From Protonemura montana (lineage: Eukaryota > Arthropoda > Insecta > Plecoptera > Nemouridae), in the NCBI GenBank assembly GCA_947568835.1, contig OX387605.1, positions 17,860,418 through 17,924,417 on the forward strand: a stretch of 64,000 nt of DNA, in the 5' to 3' direction. The notes under the pieces are model-generated. The model did no database searches and was not told the origin of the DNA. It saw only the letters and a program-made list of their open reading frames with translations. The translations under genes and the position numbers were made by a program. Positions 21,303 to 33,200 of this stretch are shown here, piece by piece (positions within the stretch are counted from its first letter, which is position 1; every line of letters begins with the position of its first letter).

Positions 21303-23550
21303 TCAAACTCCGCTAGCCAGTTGCCTCTGCACACGTTTCAGCATCCGATGGTCAAGAACTTTTTGCCGCAGAACGACAGCGGTGGTCGAAACCAGACCGA
21401 CAAAGAACATGAGCCCCTCGAAGATCCAGAAGTGTCGTTCTTCCAGCCACTTCACTTTGTCACAGCTGAAATAATTAAAAATCACCCGTCAATGTTTGTA
21501 ATATTGACGTGTTGTGTGTGAATAGAGCCTGATTTACTGGGAGTTTAGAGAATACAGAAAATACACAAAGAGCAATGAGAAAAAAAACAGCACGAGATGC
21601 TTGCAAGCTCAGCTTCAAAACTTTCAGCAAGTTTCTTCTCCTTCGCAAATTCCCGTATCTAGCACGTTTCAAGTTAACCCTCGTACTTCCACAACGCTAA
21701 CGTTAAGCAGTCTTCAAATAACATGGGCGCTGGATGACTACTTTACTGACAAAAATGGATGATACTGCTGGAAGTAGTGACCAACATTTTAAGCGTCAAG
21801 AAACTTTATTTTGCCTATTTCATTTGTTTTTCTACCTAGAGATCAAGCAAGATAAATACTAACCTTAAGTGTTTCTCTGTTTTAACTATTGTATTTAACT
21901 ATTTTGATATGAGGGCCGTTTATCCAAAGTCAATTCTTCTACCTAACTCACATTTATTTCCAGACACCAGGGCCAGGATAGGAAGCTAGAATAGTTAGAA
22001 CTATGTATGCTTGTGTAAAGAGCTCACTGCATGCAGGAGACAGTCAAGGAGCCCAAACAAAACTTTCAAAAATAATCATTGATTGAAAAAGTGAAAACCA
22101 GTTCTACTTCTAAAATTAAAAACCATGCACTGCGTAATCAACCAATACCTTCTAGCAATTTTTCCAGACGTCTGACACAGCACTGTCTCCTTGAACCGGG
22201 TCAATTGGCAGACAGCAACACTTTCGCTTGCAATTTCAAATGCTGAAACAAAACAATCCCAATGGAAGACAGGTCAGATAAACCATCCTGAATTATGATT
22301 AATTATTGGATCATTACTGGAAGCATCAACAACTATTTCTTTGTAAATAAGCTAAAATCAAATGATGATAAGGACCAAATAATGATATTCCACAACAAAG
22401 CTTCAGACACAAAGCTTGGAAATAACTTGAGTGCCAAGAAATGGAAATATTAGAGAATGGTACATTTCTGGAATTCAGATTAGACTTTAAACTGAAGAGT
22501 AAACCACATCTGATAGAATTAGAAAAAAGATTCAGTTCGGCTTGCTATGCACTCAGGACAATATCCGAATCTAGCAATGAAACTAAACGAACAATCACGT
22601 TCTTTGCTAACATCCAATCCATAATTACATATATGGCATTTTTCTGTGGGGAGGGTCAACATTTGCAGAACGAATCTTTATCAACGCATTCTACGCATTC
22701 TATAGCATCAAAGAATATCTAGAGAAAATAAACTGTACATGTAATGAAGGCCAGAGTTGTATATTGTGATTTGTATTTTATAAACCTGACAATTTCCAAA
22801 ACTCTGGTTTTATTCTTACGACCATGATGGAGTGTGCTTTCACCGTGTAAATTATATTATCATGTATGTGCAATGGAAAATAACCATTAATAAAAAATAA
22901 ATAAGAATTTACAATAGACAATGTTTATATTACCAGTACAAGGATGGCATTCCTCGACAATACTGAAGTCCTCGTGTAACCAGCAGTTGCTAGGATCTTT
23001 GGTTCCGTTTTTACCAAAGCTGCTGTTGGAGTGGTGACTTGCCCAATTGCTCTCCACGATAAGTACTAGAATCGTGAGGCTAAAAGAAAACGCAATACAT
23101 TAGAAGGCTCCGAAACTTTACCATGCATACGCAAGGATCTCATACTTGCAACACAAGGTGCCAAGCGTTTCGATAATCCACTCGTGCTTATCAGGGAATG
23201 ACAAAGCAAAGGATAGGTTCGCAACTTATCGTAAAGCATTATCATGGAATTTGTTTAGACAGAAACTAACAAGTGGGATTATTATTAAATACAGGTTCGT
23301 GCCTCAAAAAGAATTTAAAGCTGCATAAAATGAGCAAATTAAGAAAGAAGATGATAGAACAACCCAGACTACTCCAATTTCAATTGTAGAATTGGAAGGT
23401 AACCTACTTACTCCAAATTTCGTGGTTCATAACTAACCTAAAATACAAAGGATGAAATTAAGTTAACATCCATAATAAAATAATTACAACTCACCCACCA
23501 AGGAACGACAACCCTAATATCATTCGTTTCCTTGAACAAGACTCAATCAT
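21303..23550 (-). CDS. JTB: JTB (jumping translocation breakpoint) protein homologue, 4 exons, 152 aa
   Basis: Exons on the minus strand: 23495-23550, 22934-23079, 22149-22242, 21303-21465, all with GT/AG borders and consistent phases (459 bases in total). The N-terminus has a hydrophobic signal sequence (MILGLSFLGGLTILVLIV). The cysteine-rich lumenal part includes CWLHEDFSIVEECHPCT, matching the CW...EEC.PC core of JTB. The C-terminus has WLEERHFWIFEG, one transmembrane segment (LMFFVGLVSTTAVVL) and a basic tail RQKVLDHRMLKRVQRQL, again typical of JTB. Length agrees with the family (about 146 in human). JTB is a type I membrane protein linked in vertebrates to cytokinesis and mitochondria. 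Intron 2 contains a retrotransposon relic. The start codon is about 690 bases downstream of the ninaC stop. Confidence 0.93.
22290..22725 (+). mobile_element. Degenerate non-LTR retrotransposon reverse-transcriptase fragment in JTB intron 2
   Basis: The open stretch at 22441-22722 reads FLEFRLDFKLKSKPHL, then SSACYALRTI, then a NIQSIITYMAFFCG block. This order (LD..L.W..H, ..ACYALR.., .FALFQS.L.YGI.FWG) is the C-terminal region of Jockey-like non-LTR reverse transcriptases. Sequence just upstream reads NKLKSNDDKDQIMIFHNK, fitting the preceding part. The reading frame lies opposite to JTB. It is a relic without the catalytic core or ends. Confidence 0.6.
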
Positions 23551-24243
23551 TTTTGTTCGCCTGATGGAGAGGTTAAATTTATTGTCATAAACTCTGCGAA
23601 CACGTCAGTCCGTGGTTCTGGTCGGCCATTGATGTACCAACCGGTTGCAACCGACAAACCAGCGACAAACCTCGTGTGGAGCCGAGCGGCGTTACCTAGC
23701 GGATCTTGCTGAAAACCGTTTGAAATTGTACGGGAAAATTGCTTTCTCACAAAATGTTGACAATTTGTTGCGTTTCCCCCCGACCCCAAAATGTCTAGTA
23801 ATACGCCTACTAGTATGATCGGTTGCAGTTGATACTCAATAATTTTAATAAAATACGAATTTAGTAGTATCAATCAGTCGGGTGGGCTACTTACTAGTAA
23901 TAAAATATATTAGGGTATTTCCCTATTTGACAATTCGAAATCCTTCGATTTGACTCACTTGTAGAAACTGCTAGAGAAAACCCATTGGGCTTAAAAATAA
24001 ATTGGAACATGCAATATTTGGTAAATTTCCGATTAATCTCTAATTTAATATATTTAATCTACAAACATAACACACTTTCAATCACATTAGATGACTATTC
24101 TGCATCCAACTGAACGACAGCAATAATATAATATTAACACGATATAAGCATAATAGAATGCACGAGAAACAACAAGTATAGACAAATTATAAATATACTT
24201 TTGGAAGAAACTATGAAGATATTATATTCAGTCGAGTATAATA

Positions 24244-27200
24244 TCACTGTTTTCTAAAAACAGGTTTAGCTCGACGTTTACTGGGACTGTCTTCAGGAGA
24301 AGGTGCCAGGGGGTAGTTCTGTCTCAACTTTTCTTCCGTCCCGTTCAGAACGCCCTTTCTTTTTCTGAGCGATTCTGTGGGAAGATGGTCGGTGGGTCGC
24401 AGCAGAAGTCTGAAGTTGTATGGCCCTGCGTCCGTGTCACTGCCTTGCTCTGGGGTCACGGTAGGTCGTAACAAGAGGCGGAAGTCTGTAGTTAGAGGGT
24501 AACCTCCGGTGCTACTGTTCAATCGGTTGTTGCGAGGGTCAATCTTGCCGCCACTGAAGAACAAAACGCAACATTTTACTACTGTGTTAAAAAAAAAAGT
24601 ACAACGAAATGTTGCGAAAAAATTGTAATTCAACCTTTCGAAGGGCATCAAGCCCGAGAAGTCTAGTAATGAAAAATGTAATGAAAAATTTTAAAAACTT
24701 ATCATCGTCGGCCACAGCAGCGTTAATAAAATTATTCGCATGTTATTTGCAATTATCGCACTCAATCTATGCAAGAACTGATTTGTGTTAAATGGAAATT
24801 GTTACCCTTTTCTCTGGGCTTGCTGCTCCCTGCCCGGCTTAGGTGGCTCGATGACGTGATGCCATGCGCTAAGTAGTTGTCGTTCGCGCAAGATATTGTC
24901 GTGCGCTTGAGACGCCAAAAGCTGTCTCCTCTGCACATCCATATCCAAAGTCTCCATCCGTGTCCTAAAAGAGGTTGTGAATTGTGGTTTACACGCATTT
25001 GTTCAAGAAGGGATGTAAAGATACTTCATGAGCAGGTCATAACAGTGCAAAAAAAAATGTAAGCAAGACTACAAGGCAAGTATTCTGTAATTAAGCTCTA
25101 GTCACCAAAAAATATGCTGAATTTTAGCATGGCTGTGAAAGCTTCAGGGACAATCCTTCTCTCAAGAAAGTGCATTCCTACAATAGCATACCAATTTTCA
25201 ATTTGTGTACATCTACGTATAAGTATCCCACGATTGGATAGGTCCAATTAACCTCAAACCAATGAATGGCGTAGAAAAATACATCTAGGAAAAAACATCA
25301 TGCAATGCAGTTTTGTTCGGGCGTATTACCCACCAAAGTGGTTGCATCTTTGATTCCAGTTGAGAAATTGGCAAATCCCAAGAGACATTATCGTCGTCCC
25401 CAAACTCCGGGGAAGGACTTCGATGGTTTAAGTGCAAATAGAGGGCGTGAGAAGCCGCGCAAGAAAGAAACACAGAAAGTAAGAATATTTGACAGAACAA
25501 CGACACAGACAGAAATGAACACAGTGATAGGAACAGAAAAGACAGTTATGCTGGCTATTGAACTATGTAATATAGCTGCAGCGTTATCGGTTATGGTGCT
25601 GTTATCTTAGGTTACCTGCTCATTTCCTCTTGAAGTGCTTCGTAGTAAGACGTTGATTCGTTTGATGACGCTCTCTTACCGTCAGACCGTTGCTAGAAAC
25701 ACGATAAAACAATAGTAAGAATTTCTGACACATCTTTTCAAATACAACTATGGAATAAGCCATTTCAATAAGTTGCGATTGACAATCGATTTCTTACCTG
25801 ACTCTCATTTGATCTGTTCATGAATGACGGTAGCAACTGGAAACCCCGGGGTCTCGCGTAGTCTTTCGGAGGGGGAGTAATTTCTGACGTATGAATTCCA
25901 GGCTTGTTACGTCGCAAGTATTTGTGAGCTTCTTGATTTACCATATGCACCTGAAACAAATCGAATTAAAGACGCATTGCATAAATAAACAAGCGTACCA
26001 CCATCGTAACAACGTGCACTTACATTGTGGGAGAACGCAATGAGTTCGGCTTGTCTCTCTGCAGCAGTCACCTTTTTCTGTGGTACTTGTTCTTTGGTCT
26101 GCTTTCGCCGTCTTTGCTTGGGAGAAGGAGGATCCTGTCCGCTCCTCCAGCTTCGGTAATATCTCTGAATGACTACGACGGCGTCTTCTGCAGTCAAGCC
26201 CTCGTCTTGCAATGCTTGCTTTGCGGACACTGGGGAGTAATGGGTCTCCAAGACTCTGTTGACGCGTGCCTCGAGCTCGGCGCCCCAGCGTCGACGCACA
26301 GTGTAGCCACGGAAATCTAGGTAAACAAATTGTGAACAAACATTCATGGAGATGCAATAAAAACAATTAGGCTGACTTTGGCCAGTGAATACAATGAAAT
26401 GTGAGAATTTTCTTCGAGGTGAGGAAGGTACGATCCGTGCATTTAGCTGTGATTGTGTATCTCTACAGGTAAATTACATTACAAAACCATGTGGTTGTTC
26501 CTGTGTGATTCTCGATCCCTCCAGAATGGCATGCCGACTTATCTACTTTTCCAAGGTCATCAAAAAATGAAATAAGAGGATAAAAATGTCCTTAAACGGT
26601 AACAAAGTAGCTTACGACTTTGTATAACAACAGCTGCCGACTCCTGATCGAGATCCTTCTTCGGTTCTTTGTTTTCCTTTTCTTCCCCGAGGTCTTGTGA
26701 AGACATTTTCCTAAGCAGCTTGGCCTTGAACCAGGCGCCTGCTTTGCTCCCCGCCTTCTTCTTGGCGGCCACAGCAGCGGCGGCGGTCGCGACTGCAACT
26801 TCCTGCTCTCTGCGCAGCCGCTCTTGCTCGTGGAGACGTTTCCTCGTGAGCCAGCCACGCACGTGTCGTTGTAACGTCACGATGCTCACCGCAACCTAAA
26901 CGGACAAGTCGTTTTATATCTCTTATTATCTTGGCATCAAATCTCTGCTCTTTGAGTTCTGACCAAGGTTTGAGAGTATGCTGTCCAGGGGAGAGTGTGG
27001 CTACTATAGGCTAGAAATAACCCAAGCTAGACTCGAGATGTAGCGTCCTGGCTGTGGTTTTCCATATGAATCATATAATTTCAGAAAAACTCCAAAGGTG
27101 TTTAAAGGCTCTTGGGGGATCTTTAAAATTATATTGCTCTCTTAAATATCCACCCTTAAAACAGCTTTAAGAAACCTATCGGTAACCTATTAGTTAGTAA

Positions 27201-30200
27201 CTTATTAGGAACCTTGCAAAGCTTTCACCATGAAAAACAAATCCACCATTCTGACTTTGTCATCAGTAAATTCTCGCGCGAACATAGTTTACGTACCTGC
27301 CACTTGGCGCGCTGGTATCTCACTCGAGCCAGCCATCGACGGACGCACGCCTGGACGCGTATGATCTTGCGCACTTGATCTTCGTACATTTTAGACAGGT
27401 ACTCGACGTGATAGTACTTAAGGAACACCTTGGTCTTGCCCAGCGCCCATCCATCCATCTTGAGCCTGATCAGCAACAGGCGGCATGTGTCACGCGATGC
27501 TACCACCCGCTCGTCAAAGGCAAACCCGAGGAAGCAGTATCTGCAAGATGAGATCGACGCAAATTTCTTAGATTAAGCATAATGGCTCCTCTACGTTGTA
27601 GTTTTCTGTGAGTTTTATGCGACAGAGCATTGGTGCAGAAAACACCGTGAGGTTTTCTTTCACTCCATATTTATTTTTTTTAATGTTGCTCATCTATAGG
27701 AAATGTACAGAAAGCTAGCAAAATGCAAGGTTTTTGCTTGAAACTTTAAGTGGAAATACAAGTAAATTCCACCTCTTGTTTAGTTTCTAGCAACTGGGAA
27801 CTACAAAAATATACCAGGTAACTTGATTTCACTAGCTCTATGAAAACTGTCATTTCGTACCTCTTAAGGAAATCAGAAAACAGCAGTCGATGTGAAAACC
27901 CGTGCTGTCGAATTCGTATCGTCTCGAGCACGCCCGTGTAACGCAACTGCTTGACAACTTTGCTCGAGTCGAATAGCTGCGCCGCTCGGCAGTCGTTCGG
28001 CTTGAGACAGCGCACAAACTGCGGCGACCCGCTCACCATCTTCTGCAGCAAGTCCATCAGCGAGTACCGGAAGTAGGTGGCCACTGTTTGCTGGGCGCGT
28101 GACTGCGATGCGAGACCGCGGCTGCAGTAGCGTTCCTGTTCAACATGCAACGGTCAACGTGGAAACAATTAATCAGCAATGAAACACGCAAAGACGAAAG
28201 GCCGAACGACGAAGAGAACCTCAGTTAGAAGTCGAAAAATGACTGAGCAAAGTGAAATGTGGACTAGCTAAAATTAAACTTGTTCAGATTTTGTCTACCG
28301 TCATTCGTATAGCACCTTTCTATTGTGTTTAAGCTACATTAAAGGATGTTACTCTGATATTGTAATAGTGTTGACCAAGAAAAAACCGTAGTAAACACCA
28401 TCGCCTATTGCATGCCATTTTATTCATTCTTAGGAGCAATGAACACAAATCTAATTTTTAAATTTTTTCAGCCTCTGAAACTCACGTGGAGTTGGAACCG
28501 GAAGAAAACGGTTTAACATTTTTGTGCTAGTAACTGAAAAGCCGAGCGTCTCCACTCTCCAACCAACTTTATAAGGATTTTTTCAAAAAATAATTACACA
28601 TACCTTGGAGCAGGTCGGCGTGCTCCTAGGCGAGTCCTGGTTCGACGAGTAGAGGTTGCCGGTCTTGGTGATGGGACACTGGAAGAGGAAGCGCACCATG
28701 TCCCTGTGGGAAGCGCGCAGCAGCTGTATCACTTCGGGTGGCAGGAAGTTTCTGTTCTTGTCGAGGAACCCCTCGGCTTGGTACACAACCCGACCCGCGT
28801 AGTGATGCACGGCGAAACAGAGAGCGTCAGACTTGGGCCGGATGTAGAACTTGCTCTTCACGTTGTTGTGGAACTTGTCTGGAAAAGTGAAAAGCATTAG
28901 TCAGTTTTTTGTCACACTAAAATTGGACAAATCTGAAATAGGATTGCATTGGAGTGGCTCTTAGAGCAAAGAATGTAATTTGACTGCGTCATCGTTCTCA
29001 GACTAAGGCAAATGTGATATGAGTGGAATGATAATGAAATGGAATGAAATGAACTCGTACTATTCAGTACTATGCAGTTCAAAGATCGTTTGCATAGCAC
29101 ATTTTGTGACCGATGGCCATCCATATTGTATAACTCAGCTTCTGCTAAAGTTTAAAATCGCAATAGACTGCATTTACTGATAAAATACCAATCTGTGTCT
29201 GTTCCTTTACGCCTTAATGCAATAATAATAAGTGTACCTATTAGCGAGCGATCCCTCGAGCGTGGAAATCGCGACTCCTCGTCTAGAAGCGCCAGTAAGC
29301 CCATCGGCCGGGACAACAGCATGTCAAGTACAGGCCTGTTGTCGGAGAACTCGACCAGGTCAACAGGAATGCCTTCAGCCATGTACTCCTGTTGTTCCCA
29401 CGTGAATATGTGTTGATTGAAGTAGTATTGGATCTGTTCGTTGGCTATGTTGATGCACAACTGTTCGAATGAGTTGTGAGGGAAGTTCTCGAAGCCGAAG
29501 ATGTCAAGAAGGCCAATGGCTAAAGGTTCTCCACTAAAAAAAATATAACAAGGAACATCTTTAACAGACACATACTCAATAACCATTTTAATATGTAAGA
29601 CAACAATGAAATGTTAACATACCAGGTGGCTCTGTTAAACATGAGTAAGACATTGATTTGGTTGACCATCCAGTCGAAGAGTCTTCCATAGAGTCCCTTT
29701 GCCATGGCGTCTCTGGCCGCCACGGCTTCAACCACAGTGTTGTTGCGGGTAATTGTCTCTCCTCTGGTCACGACGCTGTTGGACGTCAGTGACTCCAGCA
29801 AGTCACTCGCTTCCACCCCTAGCAGTTTCGCGACTGCAAAGAGATGTTACATTTGAGACAAGATGAACTACCAATATTTCTACAAATTCTCACAAATATT
29901 AAAAAATAAATAAACTCTTCAGACAAGACTTTCCAAATTTGGAACGGTTGTGAATCTCTTAAAAAAATATTCGTCGATATACACCCAATTTCGACAATAT
30001 TACAGTTTCCTCACCTCGATGTAGAGGAGCTAGGTCCACCATCCTGCTCTTGTTGTCTGTGTTGTCCTCGCTGACCACCTCACCGAACTCGATGTCCCCG
30101 AGGTGCAGGATGGCGGCTAGGATCCTGTAGACGGTGTCTACCTCGTCGTCCTGGAATCCCAGCATCCGGAACCCTGTCTGCAGCTGCTGGAACTTGCTCA

Positions 30201-33200
30201 CGTTGCCCTGGAAAGATTCCGGGAATTTAAAATGTTTATCAAATTACTCATTCGCTTCCCAAAGCGAATCAAACATGACACTCAAAAGTGCTGTTTAGTT
30301 ATCTAGTAGTCACCCATTTGGGTGAATTACTGATCTCAAAGTCATTGTGTTGCTTCACTTTTATTCGGTAAGGCAATAAGACACAGACAAACAACTATAT
30401 TCATGTAATCATACCCTTTTTGTTTCATAGTCGTGAATATCCTGCCCTAAAAAGTGGTGGTGGAGTCTCAAAACGGGGTCCAGATGGAATTCAGATAAAC
30501 GACCCGCAGCTTCCAGACCGTCGTACATGTAGTAGAAGACGTGGAAATTGCGTTCGCCCCTATTCGGTGAAAATCAGGAAACCAAATTAGTTAAACACAT
30601 ACAACAGTAATGCAAAGTAAGAAAAAATGATAAAATGCCACATTTCAGATCTTATTTCACAAAAAAAAAACAGTGATTGACAATGACTCACTCAGCTTGC
30701 TGCGAAACTCTGGACTGCTCGAGCAGATAGACGGCAACCCGAGCGCCAGTAACTTTGCCGGCCTTGGTCATCGTTAGGTCTAGGAACTTCCCGAATCGCG
30801 ACGAGTTTGCGTTGATTCCAGTTCGAGCGTTGCCAAACGCCTCCATGATAGGATTCACTTGCAAAATCCGGTCTTCAAGACTGCGATTTGGTGCCTATTT
30901 GGAGGGATCACCACCGATTAAAACGTGGTTATCGTTGACGTTATTGTGACTAGACAACTGTCACCAACTGGTTTCTTCTGATTCTAATAATCTATTTATT
31001 TTTCCCAAGGTATTGCAAAATGAAAATCTTAATCGAGTGAAAGACACTACTTCTTTTGGTATCAATTACATTCTCTTTGACACTTAACGCAAGTTAAAAG
31101 TGTAAACCCCTATTCCAATAGGAACGCTCTGCTGTCTCTTCTGGCTTCAAAACCGTTGTCTTATAAATATGCTTACTTTCCCAAGAAAGACCAGCTGCTT
31201 GAGCAGCAGGTTGGCGCTTTCTGTTTTCCCGGCACCGCTCTCGCCACTGATGACAATGGCTTGGTTGTGTCTCTGGTGCAAAAGCGCTTGGTATGCAGCG
31301 TCCGCCACTGCGAAGATGTGTGGTGGGTTGTCCGACCTCGCCTGGCCTAAAAAAACGCCCGAAATTTTCAGCAAGCCACTCTTTTCATGGTTAAAATGGT
31401 AGGTGAAGTGTGTTAATTTCTTGTATTTACCTCTGTACTTTCTTTGCTCGGTCTCTGAATAGATGCCGATGTCGTCGAAAGGGTTCACTGCCACTAAGAT
31501 GTCGCCGATGTAAGTGTAGATCTGGTTTTTCTCGAATCTGTGTTGAAGTTGCTCAACAATTGCGTCCTATTGGAAAGCAAGTCATTAACCAATGTTCCAT
31601 TGTTCCTGTGTCCCAGTTCCACGTCCCAGTTCTCCCCCAATGTCTTAGGTACCTCCAGAATATATGCGCCAAACTAAATCCCCCCCCCCCCTTCCTGCAA
31701 CGTCTAAATATATTTTGTTCTTCTGTTGAATCAATCGCAAATAAAACTCTATCGACTACAGTTAGCGCCACGTCACACTTAGCGCAGCAGTTTTATTCCC
31801 AAACTTATAGGACGATCCGCCATTAGACCAGTGCCACATGGCCAGATGTCAAGACAGTGCTTCGTTAAAACCCACAAATCAAACTTAAAAATGATAGAAA
31901 CAACACGGAACAATAAAACTTTATCCCCCCCCCCCCATCCACCGCCAATCCCGGATCGTTCCAATAATACATCAGTAAGTCAACCATTCAAATCAATTAA
32001 AAATCAAAATAATCCTCATTTGGATTTAGCCAATCTTGCCAAGTCAAATTTATTACAAGAGAAGTTCCTAATCGTAGGTCAGCAAAAACACGAAAACATG
32101 AACACTATCGGGGGTATTTGTATTCAAACAGGTGTCAGAAGACGCTTAACGTTTCTTGGCCAACGTATCGTCGAATCTCTTCCTCCTGGTAACGTAGTAC
32201 GCGTTAGGGTTGATGGGAGTGCGACAGGCATGGCATTGAGGGATGATGAACGTTCCGTCACCCAACGTGTACACCGTCGTGCCCTGTACCTCGGAGAGGA
32301 TGTCGAGGGCTGCCAGGTCGTCCATGTACATCAACTGCGCCTTGGACTTGCGGTCGGACTTGAGCTTCCCGTGCTTGGTCGTCACTTCGGGGCGCTTGTG
32401 AGTTCGACCTTCGGAACGTTGCCGGATTATCTCTGCCTTGAGTTCCTGGCGAACCTGATGAAGAACGTTTGGAATTTGTTAGGTGGGATTTGAAAAACTT
32501 AGTGGTGTTCCGACTCCAAAGGTCGATTTTGCTTTGCAGAAACGTTTATTGTTTCTCGTTTACGCGTGTCTAAGATGACGCAGTGATATCCTATATTTGA
32601 GGGCAGTAAATCCCAAATTCAACCTTAAGTAATTCTTAGCTGTAAAGCTTAACACAACGAATTTTCTCCTTGGCCGGAAAACAACCCCATAAATTTGGGG
32701 TAAAGTTTTTATCACCATGGTAACAACTCCTGCAAATCTGGGAACACCACCTGTGATTGGCTGATCATTTTTAAATTCCAAGTTTAAAGTTGCACTGTCC
32801 CTTGTACATACGGCCCATGGACATTAAAACATCTCCATGGTCATCCTTTTAATCTCTAATCCAGCACATTAAAACTTAACGTCGTTAGGTGAACCACCAA
32901 AAATCTTTACCACCACGATATGATCCAGCAGTGAGTCCGACCAACAAACTCATCTTAATATCCATTAGTAAATTGCGCATTATTTCAGAATCACCATATT
33001 TGTAACTGGACTTAAGTCCATCTCACTATTCCACTTAAACCAGTTATTTTGTAACGCAATACACGTGGCCGGGCACGAACGCGTCTGTCTTGTTTCCTAT
33101 GACCACTCTGACGTGCTTGTCGGCAACCATGACCTACGAGCATTTGGCCACCGTAATCGCGACCGGTTGTACCGCTCTTTTACGGTTCCTCATGCCCGTT

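Noticed and set aside
22441-22722. A 93-codon plus-strand gene inside JTB.
   Set aside because: The translation aligns in order with a non-LTR reverse-transcriptase C-terminal region and is truncated, so it is a transposon relic.
31831-32493. A 220-codon plus-strand frame opposite ninaC.
   Set aside because: Its GC-rich half lies exactly antisense to ninaC exon 6 and its read-through tail, which explains the openness; its translation has no family resemblance.
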